A stretch of 64,000 nt of DNA, taken from contig NZ_BAWM01000083.1 of NCBI RefSeq assembly GCF_000759675.1, positions 46,748 to 110,747 of the forward strand. Direction: 5' to 3'. The first letter of the stretch is position 1; the number at the start of each line of letters is the position of its first letter. The position numbers and the translations under genes were made by a program. Positions 1 through 8,649 of this stretch are shown in pieces. This stretch comes from Neobacillus niacini. GTDB lineage: Bacteria > Bacillota > Bacilli > Bacillales > Cytobacillaceae. The notes under the pieces are model-generated. The model made no database searches, was not told the DNA's origin, and was given only the letters and a program-made list of their open reading frames with translations.

Positions 1-330
1 GCTAATGACAGTGTTGTGTTGCGAACCGAGAAGGTTAGCCTTTAACCAAAAAGAGGTACTGAATGCATTGGATTCCCCAAAAGGGAGTCCTTTTATTTCA
101 GCTTTTTTAGGTGAATTTCCAGTAAGATTTTGAATCAATTCACTTAAAGTACCGTGGTGCAAGAGTTAAATAGCACAGCTGTCATTGAGGCGGCTTTTTT
201 TAGTGTTCTAACGGCTCAGGTTAGTTCAAAAAAGTTAAGGATTTAACCTTTTTGGAAAAAAGGGGAGACCAATCTGATTGGAATTAAATTTGCTTTACAG
301 AATACATAGAATTGAATGAATTGAATTAGT
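1..330. other. intergenic stretch without a recognised gene
   Basis: No open reading frame of convincing length is present. A short motif GGTGCAAGAGTTAA at about 161-174, followed by AGCTGTC and a GCGGCTTTTTTT run, resembles a second copy near 6586-6640, so part of this stretch belongs to a dispersed intergenic repeat. The first 120 bases may derive from the intron whose 3' end lies just downstream, but I cannot show this. Confidence 0.4.
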
Positions 331-415
331 TGGAACGCCGTATGCGGTGAAAGTCGCACGTACGATGTGAACAGGGGGAAAAGGAAGCGATAACTTCAAA
401 CCCTTACCTACCTGT
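331..415 (+). mobile_element. group II intron 3' end (domains V-VI), remnant
   Basis: The segment GCCGTATGCGGTGAAAGTCG followed by CACGTACG is the highly conserved catalytic domain V hairpin of bacterial group II introns (bases about 337-368). It is followed by a GGGG...CCCTTACCTACC stretch typical of domain VI and the intron 3' boundary. No intron-encoded reverse transcriptase is seen in the 330 bases upstream inside the window, although that protein normally ends only about 100 bases before domain V. The element is therefore probably a 5'-truncated relic. It lies upstream of a broken LacI gene. Confidence 0.75.
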
Positions 416-518
416 ATGATGATAGGGCTAAATAAAAACATATGATAATATTGAAGAAGGTTGATTCATTGATAAGAAGTTCATACTTACTTAATAATAC
501 ACCTAATAGGAGAGTAAA

Positions 519-1482
519 ATGGCTAATATAAAGGATATTGCCAAATTAGCTGGGGTATCTGTTTCAACAGTTTCAAGAGTTTTGAATAACCATCCATATG
601 TGAGTGAAGAAAAACGGAAAAAGGTAGAAAAAGTTATAGAAGAATTAAATTTTCAACAGAATCTTAATGCGATACATCTAGTTAAAGGGAAAACATATAC
701 GGTTGGTGCCATTATTCCTTATATCGATCATCCTTACTTCCAAGCGATGGTAGGTGGAATTATGGAAAACGCTTTTAAACATAATTTTTCGGTACTTTGC
801 TGTGCTACAAATTATGATCAGGATGAAGAATTAAAATACCTCCATATGTTAAAAAGAAAACAGTTAGACGGTCTACATCTGTTCTCATTCGAATAACTGG
901 GAAACAATCATTCCTTATACCAAGTATGGTCCTATTATAGCTTGTGAACGTTTTGAACCTTTACCATGTGTACATACGGACTATTATGAATCGTTTTTGG
1001 CAGGTTTAAATTATCTTATAAAAAAAGGACATAGAAATATTGGTTATTGTACTGGGAGAGAACATAGCTTCAGTAGTGAAATGCGTTTTGCTGCGTTTAA
1101 TGCAGCCCTCACCAAAGTCAAAGAACCAATAAAAGAGTCCTGGATATTCACCGACTGCTACACTATGAATGATGGGAAAAGAATTATTAAAGATTTACAA
1201 AATTTAAAGGATATTCCTACTGCTATTTTAGCAAATGGGGATGAAGTAGCTGCGGGGATGATTACACAGGCAAAAATGATGGGGATTAAAGTACCTGCTG
1301 AGTTATCCATTATGGGGGTTGATAACCAACCTATATCAGAAGCCTTAGACCTGACCACATTGGACTTAAATATAAAAGAAATTGGCGAGCAAGCATTTAT
1401 GCAGTTCTATAACGGTACAAATAAGACAATTAAAGTTCCATTCACTTTAGTTGAACGCAATACCGTTTCCACTTTGGTTTAA
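519..1482 (+). pseudogene. LacI-family transcriptional regulator, frameshifted
   Basis: The first part (519-896) has a classic LacI helix-turn-helix, starting MANIKDIAKLAGVSVSTVSR, followed by the first half of a periplasmic-binding-like sugar-sensor domain. The second part, readable from about 889 in another frame to 1482, continues the same domain (GHRNIGYCTGRE, GVDNQPISEALDLTT) to the normal C-terminus. Reading CTA CAT [C] TGT TCT CAT TCG AAT near 876-894 restores a protein of about 320 residues, the usual family length, so a single extra base explains the break. An AGGAGAG ribosome site precedes the ATG. No sugar operon is adjacent, so the effector cannot be guessed. It may be a true pseudogene or a sequencing error. 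Confidence 0.8.
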
Positions 1483-1568
1483 AAAAATCCTTGACCTGAG
1501 AATGTTTTCATAAATTAAAACTTTGTTTGAAGAGTTTTAAAATACATTTCGGTCAAGGAGTGGGCTGT

Positions 1569-1934
1569 ATGGATTACTTTATCAATTCATTACTATCGTC
1601 TGATGAACAAAAATATTCGAGTATTACTGCAACGTTTGAATTCCAAGAACTTACAGGTATTAACAATAAATTTGGTACGCTAATTGCAACAGACAAACGG
1701 CTAATTCAGTATACAAAACATCCATTGGGGTTTAAGGAGACAAATATATATAAATACCGAGACATTATTAGTGTAGATGTAACGCAGTCTTTATTTACGT
1801 TTAACAACGAAGTTTCAATAAAAGTGAAATTAATTAACCAAGGAAATATGAAGCATTTTTTAGAAACAATCAAATATTTCTCGGCGTACACTCCAGGAAT
1901 CAGGAACTATTGTAAAATTAATTTTGAAAATTAG
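1569..1934 (+). CDS. small bacterial PH-domain (YokE-like) protein
   Basis: About 121 residues. The pattern of a short N-terminal helix, then GTLIATDKRLIQYTKH, a Y-R-DI-S-V segment and an F-NNEVSIKV strand matches bacterial pleckstrin-homology domains of the YokE type, in which a 'TDKRLI' strand is diagnostic. I chose the ATG at 1569 because AAGGAG lies 8 bases upstream; an upstream in-frame start at 1527 has no ribosome site. No signal peptide or membrane segment is visible, so it should be cytosolic. Its role is unknown. A strong terminator follows, so it appears monocistronic. Confidence 0.65.
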   Translation: MDYFINSLLSSDEQKYSSITATFEFQELTGINNKFGTLIATDKRLIQYTKHPLGFKETNIYKYRDIISVDVTQSLFTFNNEVSIKVKLINQGNMKHFLETIKYFSAYTPGIRNYCKINFEN

Positions 1935-1975
1935 CAGTTTGTTCATATTATATTTTTCTTATTCAACTAACACGG

Positions 1976-2010
1976 GGGGCTTTACTTCAAATGAGGTAAA
2001 GCCTTTTTTA
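1976..2010 (+). terminator. intrinsic terminator, also part of a repeat
   Basis: GGCTTTAC (1978-1985) pairs with GTAAAGCC (1996-2003), followed by TTTTTT. The hairpin and flanks (TTCAACTAA before, TTCAAGTAACGGGG after) closely resemble the copy at 3204-3239, so it belongs to a repeated terminator-like element. Confidence 0.75.
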
Positions 2011-2305
2011 TTCAAGTAACGGGGAAGGTGGCAGGAAAACATGGTATGGAATATTTGTTTATTTTATCGTTTTTAAATTCTTCTATCCTTTGTATGTAAA
2101 GTTACTTTCAAGAAAACTAGTCAACATTTAGCATAATAACAACTGGATCGCCGCCGGAATCCCTTAACTCTGCACTTTTACACTATAGTTGAAAATTCGT
2201 ATAAAAAACGACAATAAAATAGCTAACATTAACGAGGGAGGTTAGTGGAACAAGAAAGATGAAAACCCATCACTCATTTATGGTGCATTAGATCGAAATT
2301 AAACA
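2011..2305. other. intergenic stretch, no gene seen
   Basis: About 295 bases without a coding frame supported by a ribosome site or homology. I see nothing recognisable beyond the AT-rich flank of the terminator repeat. Confidence 0.4.
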
Positions 2306-2340
2306 CAAAAGAGACATGGATTTTCCATGCCTATTGTTGT
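2306..2340 (-). terminator. probable terminator of the cupin gene
   Basis: On the minus strand GGCATGGA and TCCATGTC form a hairpin with a three-base loop, followed by TCTTTTGTGTTT. It lies just past the stop codon of the cupin gene. The T-tract is imperfect. Confidence 0.5.
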
Positions 2341-2359
2341 AGTTGTTTATCCTTTAGCC

Positions 2360-3001
2360 CTAATTTTGCCGATACTGAGGAACGTATGGATTGTTTGGGT
2401 ATTGTTGAATATATTGTGGCGGTTGATACTGTTGATTTACATTTTGATGAGGTGTATTATTCTTTACTCTGTGACAGTCCTTGTATGGACCTATATATGT
2501 TGAGGGTTTCACAGGTGCAATTGCTTGTTTCCATTGACTTTCGTTAAGACAATAGGTATGAGACATGATATTTGCAGGAGTAAATTTTAAGATGTCAGAA
2601 CCTAAAATTACTTCTGGAGTGGGTGCATTAAAAATAGCCAATAGATGAGTATTATCAACTACAGCGATTTCATAATGCCACCAACCTTGTGGAACATTTG
2701 CCACTTGTCCAGGTGTGATTGTGTAATTAAGTATTTGTTTTGTAAAAGGGTTCAGCATCGATACAATAGCAGAACCAGAAATACAATAAACTAGCTCTGC
2801 TGCATTTTGATGATAGTGCGGTTCTACGACATTATTAGTACTTAGGAAGATGTCTAGTAGTGACACATTTTCCAGTGTATTCAACTGTTTTATTCCTAAT
2901 ACGTTAATATAGTTTTGGTTATCTTTTACGAACAACGGACTTTTATTTACGTCAAAGGTGTAATTAGTTGTCGGAGATGTATAATCCATATATAAAACCA
3001 T
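2360..3001 (-). CDS. cupin-domain protein with Gln/Asn/Pro/Tyr-rich tail
   Basis: 213 residues. A single cupin barrel spans about residues 55-150: motif 1 is visible as EPHYHQNAAELVYCISG (metal-binding H, H and E) and motif 2 as PGQVANVPQGWWHYE (terminal H). This resembles the one-domain relatives of oxalate decarboxylase and germin. The last 35 residues are low-complexity (N, Q, P, Y), a composition common in Bacillus spore-coat or surface proteins. That suggests, but does not prove, a spore or envelope role. GAGGTG lies 11 bases before the ATG; an internal ATG four codons later is also possible. It is isolated from neighbours. Confidence 0.7.
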   Translation of the reverse strand: MVLYMDYTSPTTNYTFDVNKSPLFVKDNQNYINVLGIKQLNTLENVSLLDIFLSTNNVVEPHYHQNAAELVYCISGSAIVSMLNPFTKQILNYTITPGQVANVPQGWWHYEIAVVDNTHLLAIFNAPTPEVILGSDILKFTPANIMSHTYCLNESQWKQAIAPVKPSTYIGPYKDCHRVKNNTPHQNVNQQYQPPQYIQQYPNNPYVPQYRQN

Positions 3002-3137
3002 AAATTTTATTCACCTCATTTATTAGGCATTAAAATAAACCTATTGGCATGCTATGCACTTACTTTTAGTTCGGTGTGAATAATTTAAAAAATAAATATG
3101 TACGCATTTGGGAAGAACTTATGCTACAGAAGAAAAG

Positions 3138-3245
3138 ATACTTGTTCAACTAAAGGGTGCTTATCTTGAATAAGGTTAAAGCAATGATCTTCCACAACCG
3201 GGTGCTTTACTTCAATAAGGAGTAAAGCTTTTCTTTTTCAACTAA
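3138..3245 (+). repeat. intergenic repeat with terminator-like hairpin
   Basis: Contains TTCAACTAAAGGGTGCTT, then GCTTTAC (3204-3210) paired with GTAAAGC (3222-3228) and a TTTTCTTTTT tract, then TTCAACTAAAGGAGC. The same building blocks occur at about 1964-2030. This looks like a dispersed Bacillaceae intergenic repeat rather than the terminator of one gene, since no gene ends just upstream on the plus strand. Confidence 0.6.
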
Positions 3246-3331
3246 AGGAGCATTAATGTGTAATATGCTATGTATTAGGAGCACATAGTGCCGAATATAT
3301 TTATTAATCTACTAGGTGAGAGGTGTTTTTT

Positions 3332-3502
3332 TTGGAGTGGAAACCGGATAGGCTATTACATTTAATTCTTATATATGTGATGCTTGGTGGGTTCACATTC
3401 TGGTTGCCAGTATCAAGAGGCTTAATCGATGGACATACTTATTCGTGGTCAGGATGGATGGAGATAGGCGGAACAGAAGTTGGCGGACAGTCGAGGGGAT
3501 GA
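3332..3502 (+). pseudogene. truncated membrane protein fragment
   Basis: A TTG start with AGAGGTG upstream opens a 56-codon frame, MEWKPDRLLHLILIYV..., with one clear hydrophobic segment (residues about 8-28) followed by GGTEVGGQ and an early stop. The composition and Gly-rich tail look like the first transmembrane unit of a larger Bacillus membrane protein that has lost its remainder. Family not recognised. Confidence 0.45.
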
Positions 3503-3546
3503 ACCGGGGCATCTGCTTACTTTATGGTAAGGTCTAGCTATTTTTT

Positions 3547-3622
3547 TTGAACTCTTCCTAATTTAATTATAGCAGTTAAAAAATGGTTAATATAGACTTT
3601 TTATTCTCATTTATTACTGCTA
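3547..3622 (+). promoter_or_regulatory. candidate promoter and inverted repeat upstream of rph
   Basis: TTGAAC (3547-3552) and TATAGC (3569-3574) with 16-bp spacing could be -35 and -10 boxes. TAGCAGT (3570-3576) and ACTGCTA (3616-3622) form a 7-bp perfect inverted repeat separated by 39 bases, overlapping the presumed -10 and leader. It could be an operator or an mRNA hairpin controlling rph. The rifamycin-associated element known from actinomycetes is not visible. Confidence 0.35.
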
Positions 3623-3659
3623 AAATCAATAGAACTTTAATGGTTAGGAGAGATGTAGT

Positions 3660-6317
3660 ATGAATTCTTTGGTTCTCGGTTTTCAGGAGATAGAAAAAAC
3701 ACAGCTTTTACTCGTTGGCGGAAAAGGGTTAAATATAGGGGAATTATCAAAAATTCAAGGAATACAAGTACCAGAAGGATATTGTGTTACAACAGTGGGA
3801 TATCAAAAAGCCATCGAACAAAACGAAACGTATCATGCTTTGTTGGATCGACTAAAAATGCTAAAAGTAGAAGATCGAGATCAAATTGGTGAAATCAGCA
3901 GGAAGATTCGACAAATCATTATGGAAGTAGAAATTCCTTCCGATGTTGTGAAAGCAGTTACTCACTATCTCTCCCATTTTGGCGAGGAACATGCTTATGC
4001 AGTGCGTTCTAGTGCGACTGCTGAAGATTTACCACATGCCTCTTTTGCTGGTCAACAAGACACCTATTTAAATATCATCGGCAAAGAAGCAATCTTGCAG
4101 CATATCAGCAAATGTTGGGCTTCCCTATTTACGGATCGCGCGGTAATCTACCGTATGCAAAATGGATTTGACCACAGTCAAGTTTATTTATCCGTTATCG
4201 TTCAAAGGATGGTTTTCCCACAGGCTTCAGGGATTTTATTTACCGCTGATCCGATTACTTCTAACCGAAAGCTTCTATCCATCGATGCCAGTTTTGGACT
4301 TGGAGAAGCAGTGGTCTCTGGCTTGGTCTCTCCCGATTGTTATAAAGTACAGGAAGATAAAATCGTCGATAAGATGATAGCAACCAAAAAATTGGCTATC
4401 TATGGATTAAAAGAGGGCGGAACAAAGACACAGCAGATTGCTCCTGATCAGCAAAAGACTCAAACACTTAACAATCAACAAATTTTACAACTAGCACGCA
4501 TCGGAAGACAGATCGAAGCTTATTTTGGTTGCCCACAAGATATCGAATGGTGTTTAGTTGATAATACATTTTATATCGTCCAGAGTCGTCCAATCACGAC
4601 TTTATACCCCATCCCTGAAGCGAATGATCAAGAAAATCACGTCTATGTATCTGTTGGTCATCAACAAATGATGACAGACCCCTTGAAACCATTGGGAATG
4701 TCTTTATTCCAGTTAACATCTTTTGGACCCAGGTTTAAAGCTGGTGGAAGGTTGTTTGTTGATGTCACAAATAGGCTGGCTTCACCTGACAGCAGAAAAA
4801 TGTTATTAGATGCCATGGGACAACACGATCCACTCATGAAAGACGCACTCATTACCATAATAGAGCGAGGAGATTTCATAAAATCTTTATCAAATAATAA
4901 GCAAGAACAGAGTTCCGATAAAAGCAATAAAAGTGTGTCGTCTGCGGATTCTCAAGCACAAATCGAAAACGACCCGACAATCGTTTCTGATTTGATTAAG
5001 AGTAGTCAAACATCGATAGAAGAGTTAAAACAAAACATCCAAACGAAATCAGGATCAGATTTATTTGATTTTATTCTAGAAGATATCCAGCAGTTAAAGA
5101 AGATTTTATTTGACCCACAAAGTTCATCTGTATTTATGGCTGCTATAAATGCTTCATCATGGATCAATGAAAAAATGAACGAGTGGTTAGGTGAAAAGAA
5201 CGTAGCAGACACACTTTCTCAATCTGTACCAAACAATATTACTTCGGAAATGGGTCTGGCGCTATTGGATGTCGCAGATGTGATTCGTCCTTATCCAGAA
5301 GTAATTGATTATTTACAACACTTAAAAGATGATACCTTTTTGGATGAACTGATTAAGTTTGATGGTGGACAGGAAACCCATGACGCTATCTATGCTTATC
5401 TTAACAAATACGGAATGAGATGTGTCGGAGAAATCGATATTACTAAAACTCGTTGGAGCGAAAAACCAACTACACTTATCCCCATGATTCTGGGTAATAT
5501 CAAAAACTTCGAGCCTAATGCTGGCAATCGGAAGTTTGAGCAAGGGCGACAGGAAGCTTTGAAAAAAGAACAAGAGTTAGTAGATCGATTGAAGCAATTA
5601 CCGGATGGTGAACAAAAAGCCATAGAGACAAAACGAATGATCAGCCTAATCCGGAATTTCATCGGTTATCGTGAATATCCAAAATACGGTATGATTAATC
5701 GCTACTTCGTTTATAAGCACGCTTTACTGAAAGAAGCCGAACAACTCGTACAAGCTAGCGTTATTTATGAAAAAGAAGATATATACTATCTCACTTTTGA
5801 AGAACTTCACGAAGTCGTACGCACAAATAAACTGGATTACCCGGGTTGCTTGGTCGAGCAGCAAGCGGAGCTTGCGACCAGACAGATCATCAGCAAACGA
5901 AAAGATGAGTACAAATTATATGAAAAACTAACTCCCCCACGTGTTATCACGTCTGATGGTGAAATCATTGCAGGTAAGTACAAACGAGAAAATCTCCCAG
6001 ATGAAGCTATTGTAGGTCTACCTGTTTCTTCCGGAGTTATCGAGGGACGGGCACGTGTCATCTTAAACATGGAAGATGCTGATCTAGAAGATGGAGATAT
6101 ATTAGTCACCTCCTTTACTGACCCTAGTTGGACACCATTGTTTGTCTCCATAAAAGGCCTAGTCACCGAAGTTGGTGGACTGATGACCCATGGAGCAGTT
6201 ATCGCACGTGAATATGGCTTACCAGCAGTTGTCGGAGTGGAAAATGCCACCAATCTGATAAAAGACGGGCAGCGAATTCGCGTGCATGGAACAGAAGGGT
6301 ATATCGAAATATTGTAA
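3660..6317 (+). CDS. rph: rifamycin-inactivating phosphotransferase (Rph)
   Basis: 885 residues with PEP-synthase-like order: N-terminal ATP-grasp part (GGKGLNIGELS, RSSATAEDLPHASFAGQQDTYLN, ILFTADPITSNRK, QDIEWCLVD, QSRPITT), a divergent central region (about 330-780) and a C-terminal swivelling His domain (TDPSWTPLFVSIKGLVTEVG, then GGLMTHGAVIAREYGLPAVVG, with the phospho-accepting His). PEP synthase has the same ends, but the central region and the length of about 870-890 fit Rph, which uses ATP to phosphorylate rifampicin and releases AMP and phosphate. The protein carries an unusual 14-residue insert (see 5841-5882) in an otherwise conserved loop. GGAGAGATGTAGT precedes the ATG. It is monocistronic. 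The insert leaves the frame open, so the enzyme may be active; a YvkC-type function on another substrate is the main alternative. Confidence 0.85.
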   Translation: MNSLVLGFQEIEKTQLLLVGGKGLNIGELSKIQGIQVPEGYCVTTVGYQKAIEQNETYHALLDRLKMLKVEDRDQIGEISRKIRQIIMEVEIPSDVVKAVTHYLSHFGEEHAYAVRSSATAEDLPHASFAGQQDTYLNIIGKEAILQHISKCWASLFTDRAVIYRMQNGFDHSQVYLSVIVQRMVFPQASGILFTADPITSNRKLLSIDASFGLGEAVVSGLVSPDCYKVQEDKIVDKMIATKKLAIYGLKEGGTKTQQIAPDQQKTQTLNNQQILQLARIGRQIEAYFGCPQDIEWCLVDNTFYIVQSRPITTLYPIPEANDQENHVYVSVGHQQMMTDPLKPLGMSLFQLTSFGPRFKAGGRLFVDVTNRLASPDSRKMLLDAMGQHDPLMKDALITIIERGDFIKSLSNNKQEQSSDKSNKSVSSADSQAQIENDPTIVSDLIKSSQTSIEELKQNIQTKSGSDLFDFILEDIQQLKKILFDPQSSSVFMAAINASSWINEKMNEWLGEKNVADTLSQSVPNNITSEMGLALLDVADVIRPYPEVIDYLQHLKDDTFLDELIKFDGGQETHDAIYAYLNKYGMRCVGEIDITKTRWSEKPTTLIPMILGNIKNFEPNAGNRKFEQGRQEALKKEQELVDRLKQLPDGEQKAIETKRMISLIRNFIGYREYPKYGMINRYFVYKHALLKEAEQLVQASVIYEKEDIYYLTFEELHEVVRTNKLDYPGCLVEQQAELATRQIISKRKDEYKLYEKLTPPRVITSDGEIIAGKYKRENLPDEAIVGLPVSSGVIEGRARVILNMEDADLEDGDILVTSFTDPSWTPLFVSIKGLVTEVGGLMTHGAVIAREYGLPAVVGVENATNLIKDGQRIRVHGTEGYIEIL
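5841..5882 (+). repeat. 42-bp hairpin-forming in-frame insertion in rph
   Basis: Removing these 42 bases restores the sequence LDY-QIISKRKDEY expected from related Rph proteins. The inserted block is GC-richer than its surroundings and folds: TGGTCG (5851-5856) pairs with CGACCA (5875-5880), and CAAGC (5862-5866) pairs with GCTTG (5870-5874) around a GGA loop. It adds PGCLVEQQAELATR to the protein. That the insert is absent from relatives is from memory and needs alignment. Confidence 0.6.
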
Positions 6318-6347
6318 TTGCTGAAAACTTCTAGAATTAATCATTAG

Positions 6348-6375
6348 CACCGCTCCAGTGGTTACCAGAGCGGTG
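6348..6375 (+). terminator. hairpin downstream of rph
   Basis: CACCGCTC (6348-6355) pairs with GAGCGGTG (6368-6375), with TGG/CCA extending the stem inside. The following bases (TCTTACAAACTTTCC) are only weakly T-rich, so it is a possible terminator or mRNA-stabilising hairpin. Confidence 0.5.
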
Positions 6376-6399
6376 TCTTACAAACTTTCCATTGGGACA

Positions 6400-6655
6400 A
6401 AAAGTTGAAGCCAACTTTATCGGTGGTGCACCGTGGTCGAAGGAGTCAGACTATAGGTTGGGCTCTAACGCACCATAGTTCATCGACCTTCCTCCCCCAG
6501 CCGTAGAATCAGAATTGACGGTTAAAGAAGATAATTTCCATCGTTTGTGGTGCAGAGCTGAATTTTGCGCTGCATTGGCGGCTATAGGGTGCAAGAGTTA
6601 AGACCGGAATCAGAGCTGTCTTTATGGAAGCTTTTTTGTTGAACTAAAGATCAGG
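6400..6655. repeat. dispersed intergenic repeat
   Basis: This gene-free stretch contains GTGGTGCAGAGCTGAATTTTG, TGCGCTGCATTGGCGGCTAT and GGTGCAAGAGTTAA. Related blocks occur at about 23880-23930 (GTGGTGCAGCACTGATTTTG, GTTGCAAGGATGGCT) and at 161-200 (GGTGCAAGAGTTAA, AGCTGTC). It ends in AAGCTTTTTTGTTGAACTAAAG, which resembles the other repeat family at 3138-3245. It is not coding. Confidence 0.5.
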
Positions 6656-6794
6656 TTACATTAACAAGATGAACTTATTCTAACATTATTCTCCTAATCG
6701 ACCTGTGTTGGTCTACATCGAACCTCTTTGTAAATATATTTCTTCTCCTTGGACAAACTTATTTTGTCGGATTTAAATCAAGGAGGAATCAAAT

Positions 6795-7055
6795 ATGGCA
6801 AACGATGTTAAACAGGAAATGAAACGCATTTGGGTCGAAACGTGTGGTTTATGGGAAAATTGTAATGAGGAAAATATTCAGTCTTTCTTATCACAATGCC
6901 GAGAAAAGAGTATAGATCCACAATATTGTATGAGTTGGGTAGAGAAACATAGCAACCAAATCCCTAATTGGTCAGCCGTTTCTAAGGTATCTCTTGAATG
7001 GGTAAATGAACATACTTCAACCGGTTCGCCCATTAACATACATGAAACTCAGTAA
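6795..7055 (+). CDS. small hypothetical protein
   Basis: 86 residues, not recognised. Strong AAGGAGGAATC ribosome site and an immediately following terminator make it a convincing monocistronic gene. The protein is rich in Trp (five), Glu and Asn, has three Cys (residues about 16, 22 and 34) and another at 44 in a Y-C-M-S-W motif, and no membrane segment. It ends in a polar tail. The Cys and Trp content hints at a compact helical fold, possibly metal-binding or a small cytosolic regulator; nothing in the neighbourhood indicates a role. Confidence 0.65.
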   Translation: MANDVKQEMKRIWVETCGLWENCNEENIQSFLSQCREKSIDPQYCMSWVEKHSNQIPNWSAVSKVSLEWVNEHTSTGSPINIHETQ

Positions 7056-7056
7056 C

Positions 7057-7085
7057 AAGGAGAGGAACGCTCTCCTCTTTTTTTA
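7057..7085 (+). terminator. intrinsic terminator
   Basis: AGGAGAG (7058-7064) pairs with CTCTCCT (7070-7076) around GAACG, followed by a CTTTTTTTT tract. It ends the 86-residue gene. Confidence 0.85.
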
Positions 7086-7315
7086 CTCTTAGAGAGTGTG
7101 GGGTAGTTGTATGAGAGTCGTAAAGTCAAAGTATTTAAAATAGCTGAAAATGAAGATATTGATGGTACTCTTATGTACAAGATGGTTTAATCTGTATAAT
7201 TGAGTACCTGCTCATGTTATAATGAGGAACTTTGGATAATTACGACTTTTACGTATAATTGAACGGACGCCAAGAAAAGCCTCCGCGTAGAGATAAAATA
7301 TGGAGGTGTAAGAGA

Positions 7316-7524
7316 ATGAATAAACGATGGACAATTGGTAAAATTAAAGAATTTGTTGAGAACAATTCGGAAAGTAAGTTGCTAACAACGGAATATCACG
7401 GTTTTTCTCAAAAGTTACTACTTAAATGTGCATGTGGTAGCAACTTTGAAAAACATTTACGAAATTTAAAAATAATAACCAACGTAAATGTGACGTATGC
7501 CAACCGCCACAAGCGACACGATAA
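7316..7524 (+). pseudogene. zinc-ribbon/treble-clef protein fragment, frameshifted
   Basis: GGAGGTG is 8 bases upstream of the ATG (MNKRWTIGKIKEFVENNSES...). The frame shows CACG (residues about 40-43); a shift near 7470-7480 recovers NNQRKCDVCQPPQATR and a stop at 7522-7524. The CxCG...CDVC pair resembles the zinc-binding repeats found at the start of phage or mobile-element-encoded nucleases and DNA-binding proteins in Bacillus. The rest of such a protein is missing, so this is a truncated, frameshifted relic. Confidence 0.55.
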
Positions 7525-7533
7525 CGTATAGCG

Positions 7534-7590
7534 AATAAACGAAGTGCCGATTTCTATTAAAGAGAAGTTGGCACTTCGTTTATTTAGATT
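7534..7590 (+). terminator. strong hairpin terminator
   Basis: A 15-bp perfect stem: AATAAACGAAGTGCC (7534-7548) with GGCACTTCGTTTATT (7570-7584), 21-base loop, T-rich on both sides, so it can work in both directions. It abuts the truncated start of the DUF2716 fragment and may mark the junction of a deletion. Confidence 0.75.
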
Positions 7591-7831
7591 GGCAGCATGA
7601 ATGTTATTGGATCAATCCCCATTTAGAATTTCAAAAAAAACGAATTTTGATGAATGGACAGTTCCGATTTTTCCAAATGGCGATTATTATTTCTTTTTTC
7701 AAAAGAATCTTGAATGGGGTTATTTGGGTCACCCTTGGGAAAGAACCATAACTGTTTTTGGAAAAGAAATGATAAAGGGTTTTGAAAAACATCAACCAGG
7801 GATTTTTCAAAAAATATTACGTCAGGGTTAA
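7584..7831 (+). pseudogene. DUF2716-family protein, 3' fragment, frameshifted
   Basis: From 7584 the frame LDWQHECYWINPHLEF runs into an eight-A run at about 7632-7639, then the next frame continues NFDEWTVPIFPNGDYYFF and LEWGYLGHPWERTITVFG to a stop at 7831. This joined C-terminal half matches my memory of the DUF2716 family (PNGDYYF...WGYLGHPW motif). The N-terminal half is absent, replaced by the terminator hairpin. Function of the family is unknown. Confidence 0.6.
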
Positions 7832-7937
7832 TTAACCTTGTTCCATTACGGTGGCAAGAATTAAGGCTGGAGATCGCTGCGTATTTTTCTTGCTTGTTGG
7901 ACAAATGGGTCAGTTTGGTTGAATAAGCACATAAATA

Positions 7938-7980
7938 ATAAAGGGAGACTATCTGTTTTTCTAAGGTAGTTTCCCTTTTT
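7938..7980. terminator. bidirectional terminator
   Basis: AAAGGGAGACTA pairs with TAGTTTCCCTTTTT (one mismatch). It lies between the DUF2716 fragment and the 3' end of the minus-strand TetR gene and can serve both strands. Confidence 0.75.
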
Positions 7981-7991
7981 CCTCGAATGAA

Positions 7992-8609
7992 TTACTTTTT
8001 CAATCCAGCTGCAAAGAAGGGTCCATTAACTGTTATGGTTGTTATGATTTGAGCCATTTCTTGAGGAGATTCGTTACTGCCACTATTCAACCATTGTTGA
8101 ATTACTCCTATATGTGCAGACGCAACGTAAGAAGCTAAATATTGTCCTGGAACAAGTAAATTTTCTTCCTTAATAAGTGCGTTTGGATCATTTCCAAACA
8201 GTGTTTTCCACATAAAATCTTTCATTCTTGTTTGAAATGATAAATCTCCTTTTGGACCTAACACAGCTCTCATAAAATCACTATTTTCAGTTAGATATTC
8301 AAAAATTGAAACTGAAACGGCTAAAGGTGTTTCAGTCGGTGAGTTAGTTTCAAGTGCGGCAATAACAGCTGGGAAGTTCTGTTTTGCAATTCTGGACATT
8401 TCAAGCATAATCTCTTCTTCGCATTTGGTCATTAAATCAAATTTGTCTTGATAGTGTGCATAAAATGTACCCCTATTAATTTTCGCTCTAGTTGTTATGT
8501 CTTTTACCGTAATTGCTTCAAAACCTTTTTCATCGATTAATTCTACTAGTGCATCTCGGATTGATTCTTTTGTCCGAATGATCCGCAAATCCGTATTACT
8601 ATCTCGCAA
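7992..8609 (-). CDS. TetR/AcrR-family repressor
   Basis: 205 residues. N-terminal TetR helix-turn-helix (residues about 10-57: IRTKESIRDALVELIDEKG, ITTRAKINRGTFYAHYQDK), then a helical ligand domain of the TetR_C_8 kind usual for YhgE/Pip-linked regulators. The start is TTG with GGAGGAAG just upstream. It is divergent from the ABC-2-type membrane protein at 8776, and the 165-base gap holds palindromes typical of TetR operators. It probably represses itself and that exporter-like gene until an unknown ligand binds. Confidence 0.85.
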   Translation of the reverse strand: MRDSNTDLRIIRTKESIRDALVELIDEKGFEAITVKDITTRAKINRGTFYAHYQDKFDLMTKCEEEIMLEMSRIAKQNFPAVIAALETNSPTETPLAVSVSIFEYLTENSDFMRAVLGPKGDLSFQTRMKDFMWKTLFGNDPNALIKEENLLVPGQYLASYVASAHIGVIQQWLNSGSNESPQEMAQIITTITVNGPFFAAGLKK

Positions 8610-8649
8610 GCTACTTCCTCCTTAATTTTATCCAACACATTTATAAAAG

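Noticed and set aside
3502..3659. Possible rifamycin-associated element (RAE) upstream of rph
   Set aside because: The GGGGCTTGCGGCAAGCCCC-type inverted repeat known from actinomycetes is not present; only an unrelated TAGCAGT/ACTGCTA pair was found.
5837..6253. 138-codon open frame antisense to rph
   Set aside because: It mirrors the well conserved C-terminal domain of rph, has no ribosome site and its protein sequence has no recognisable features.
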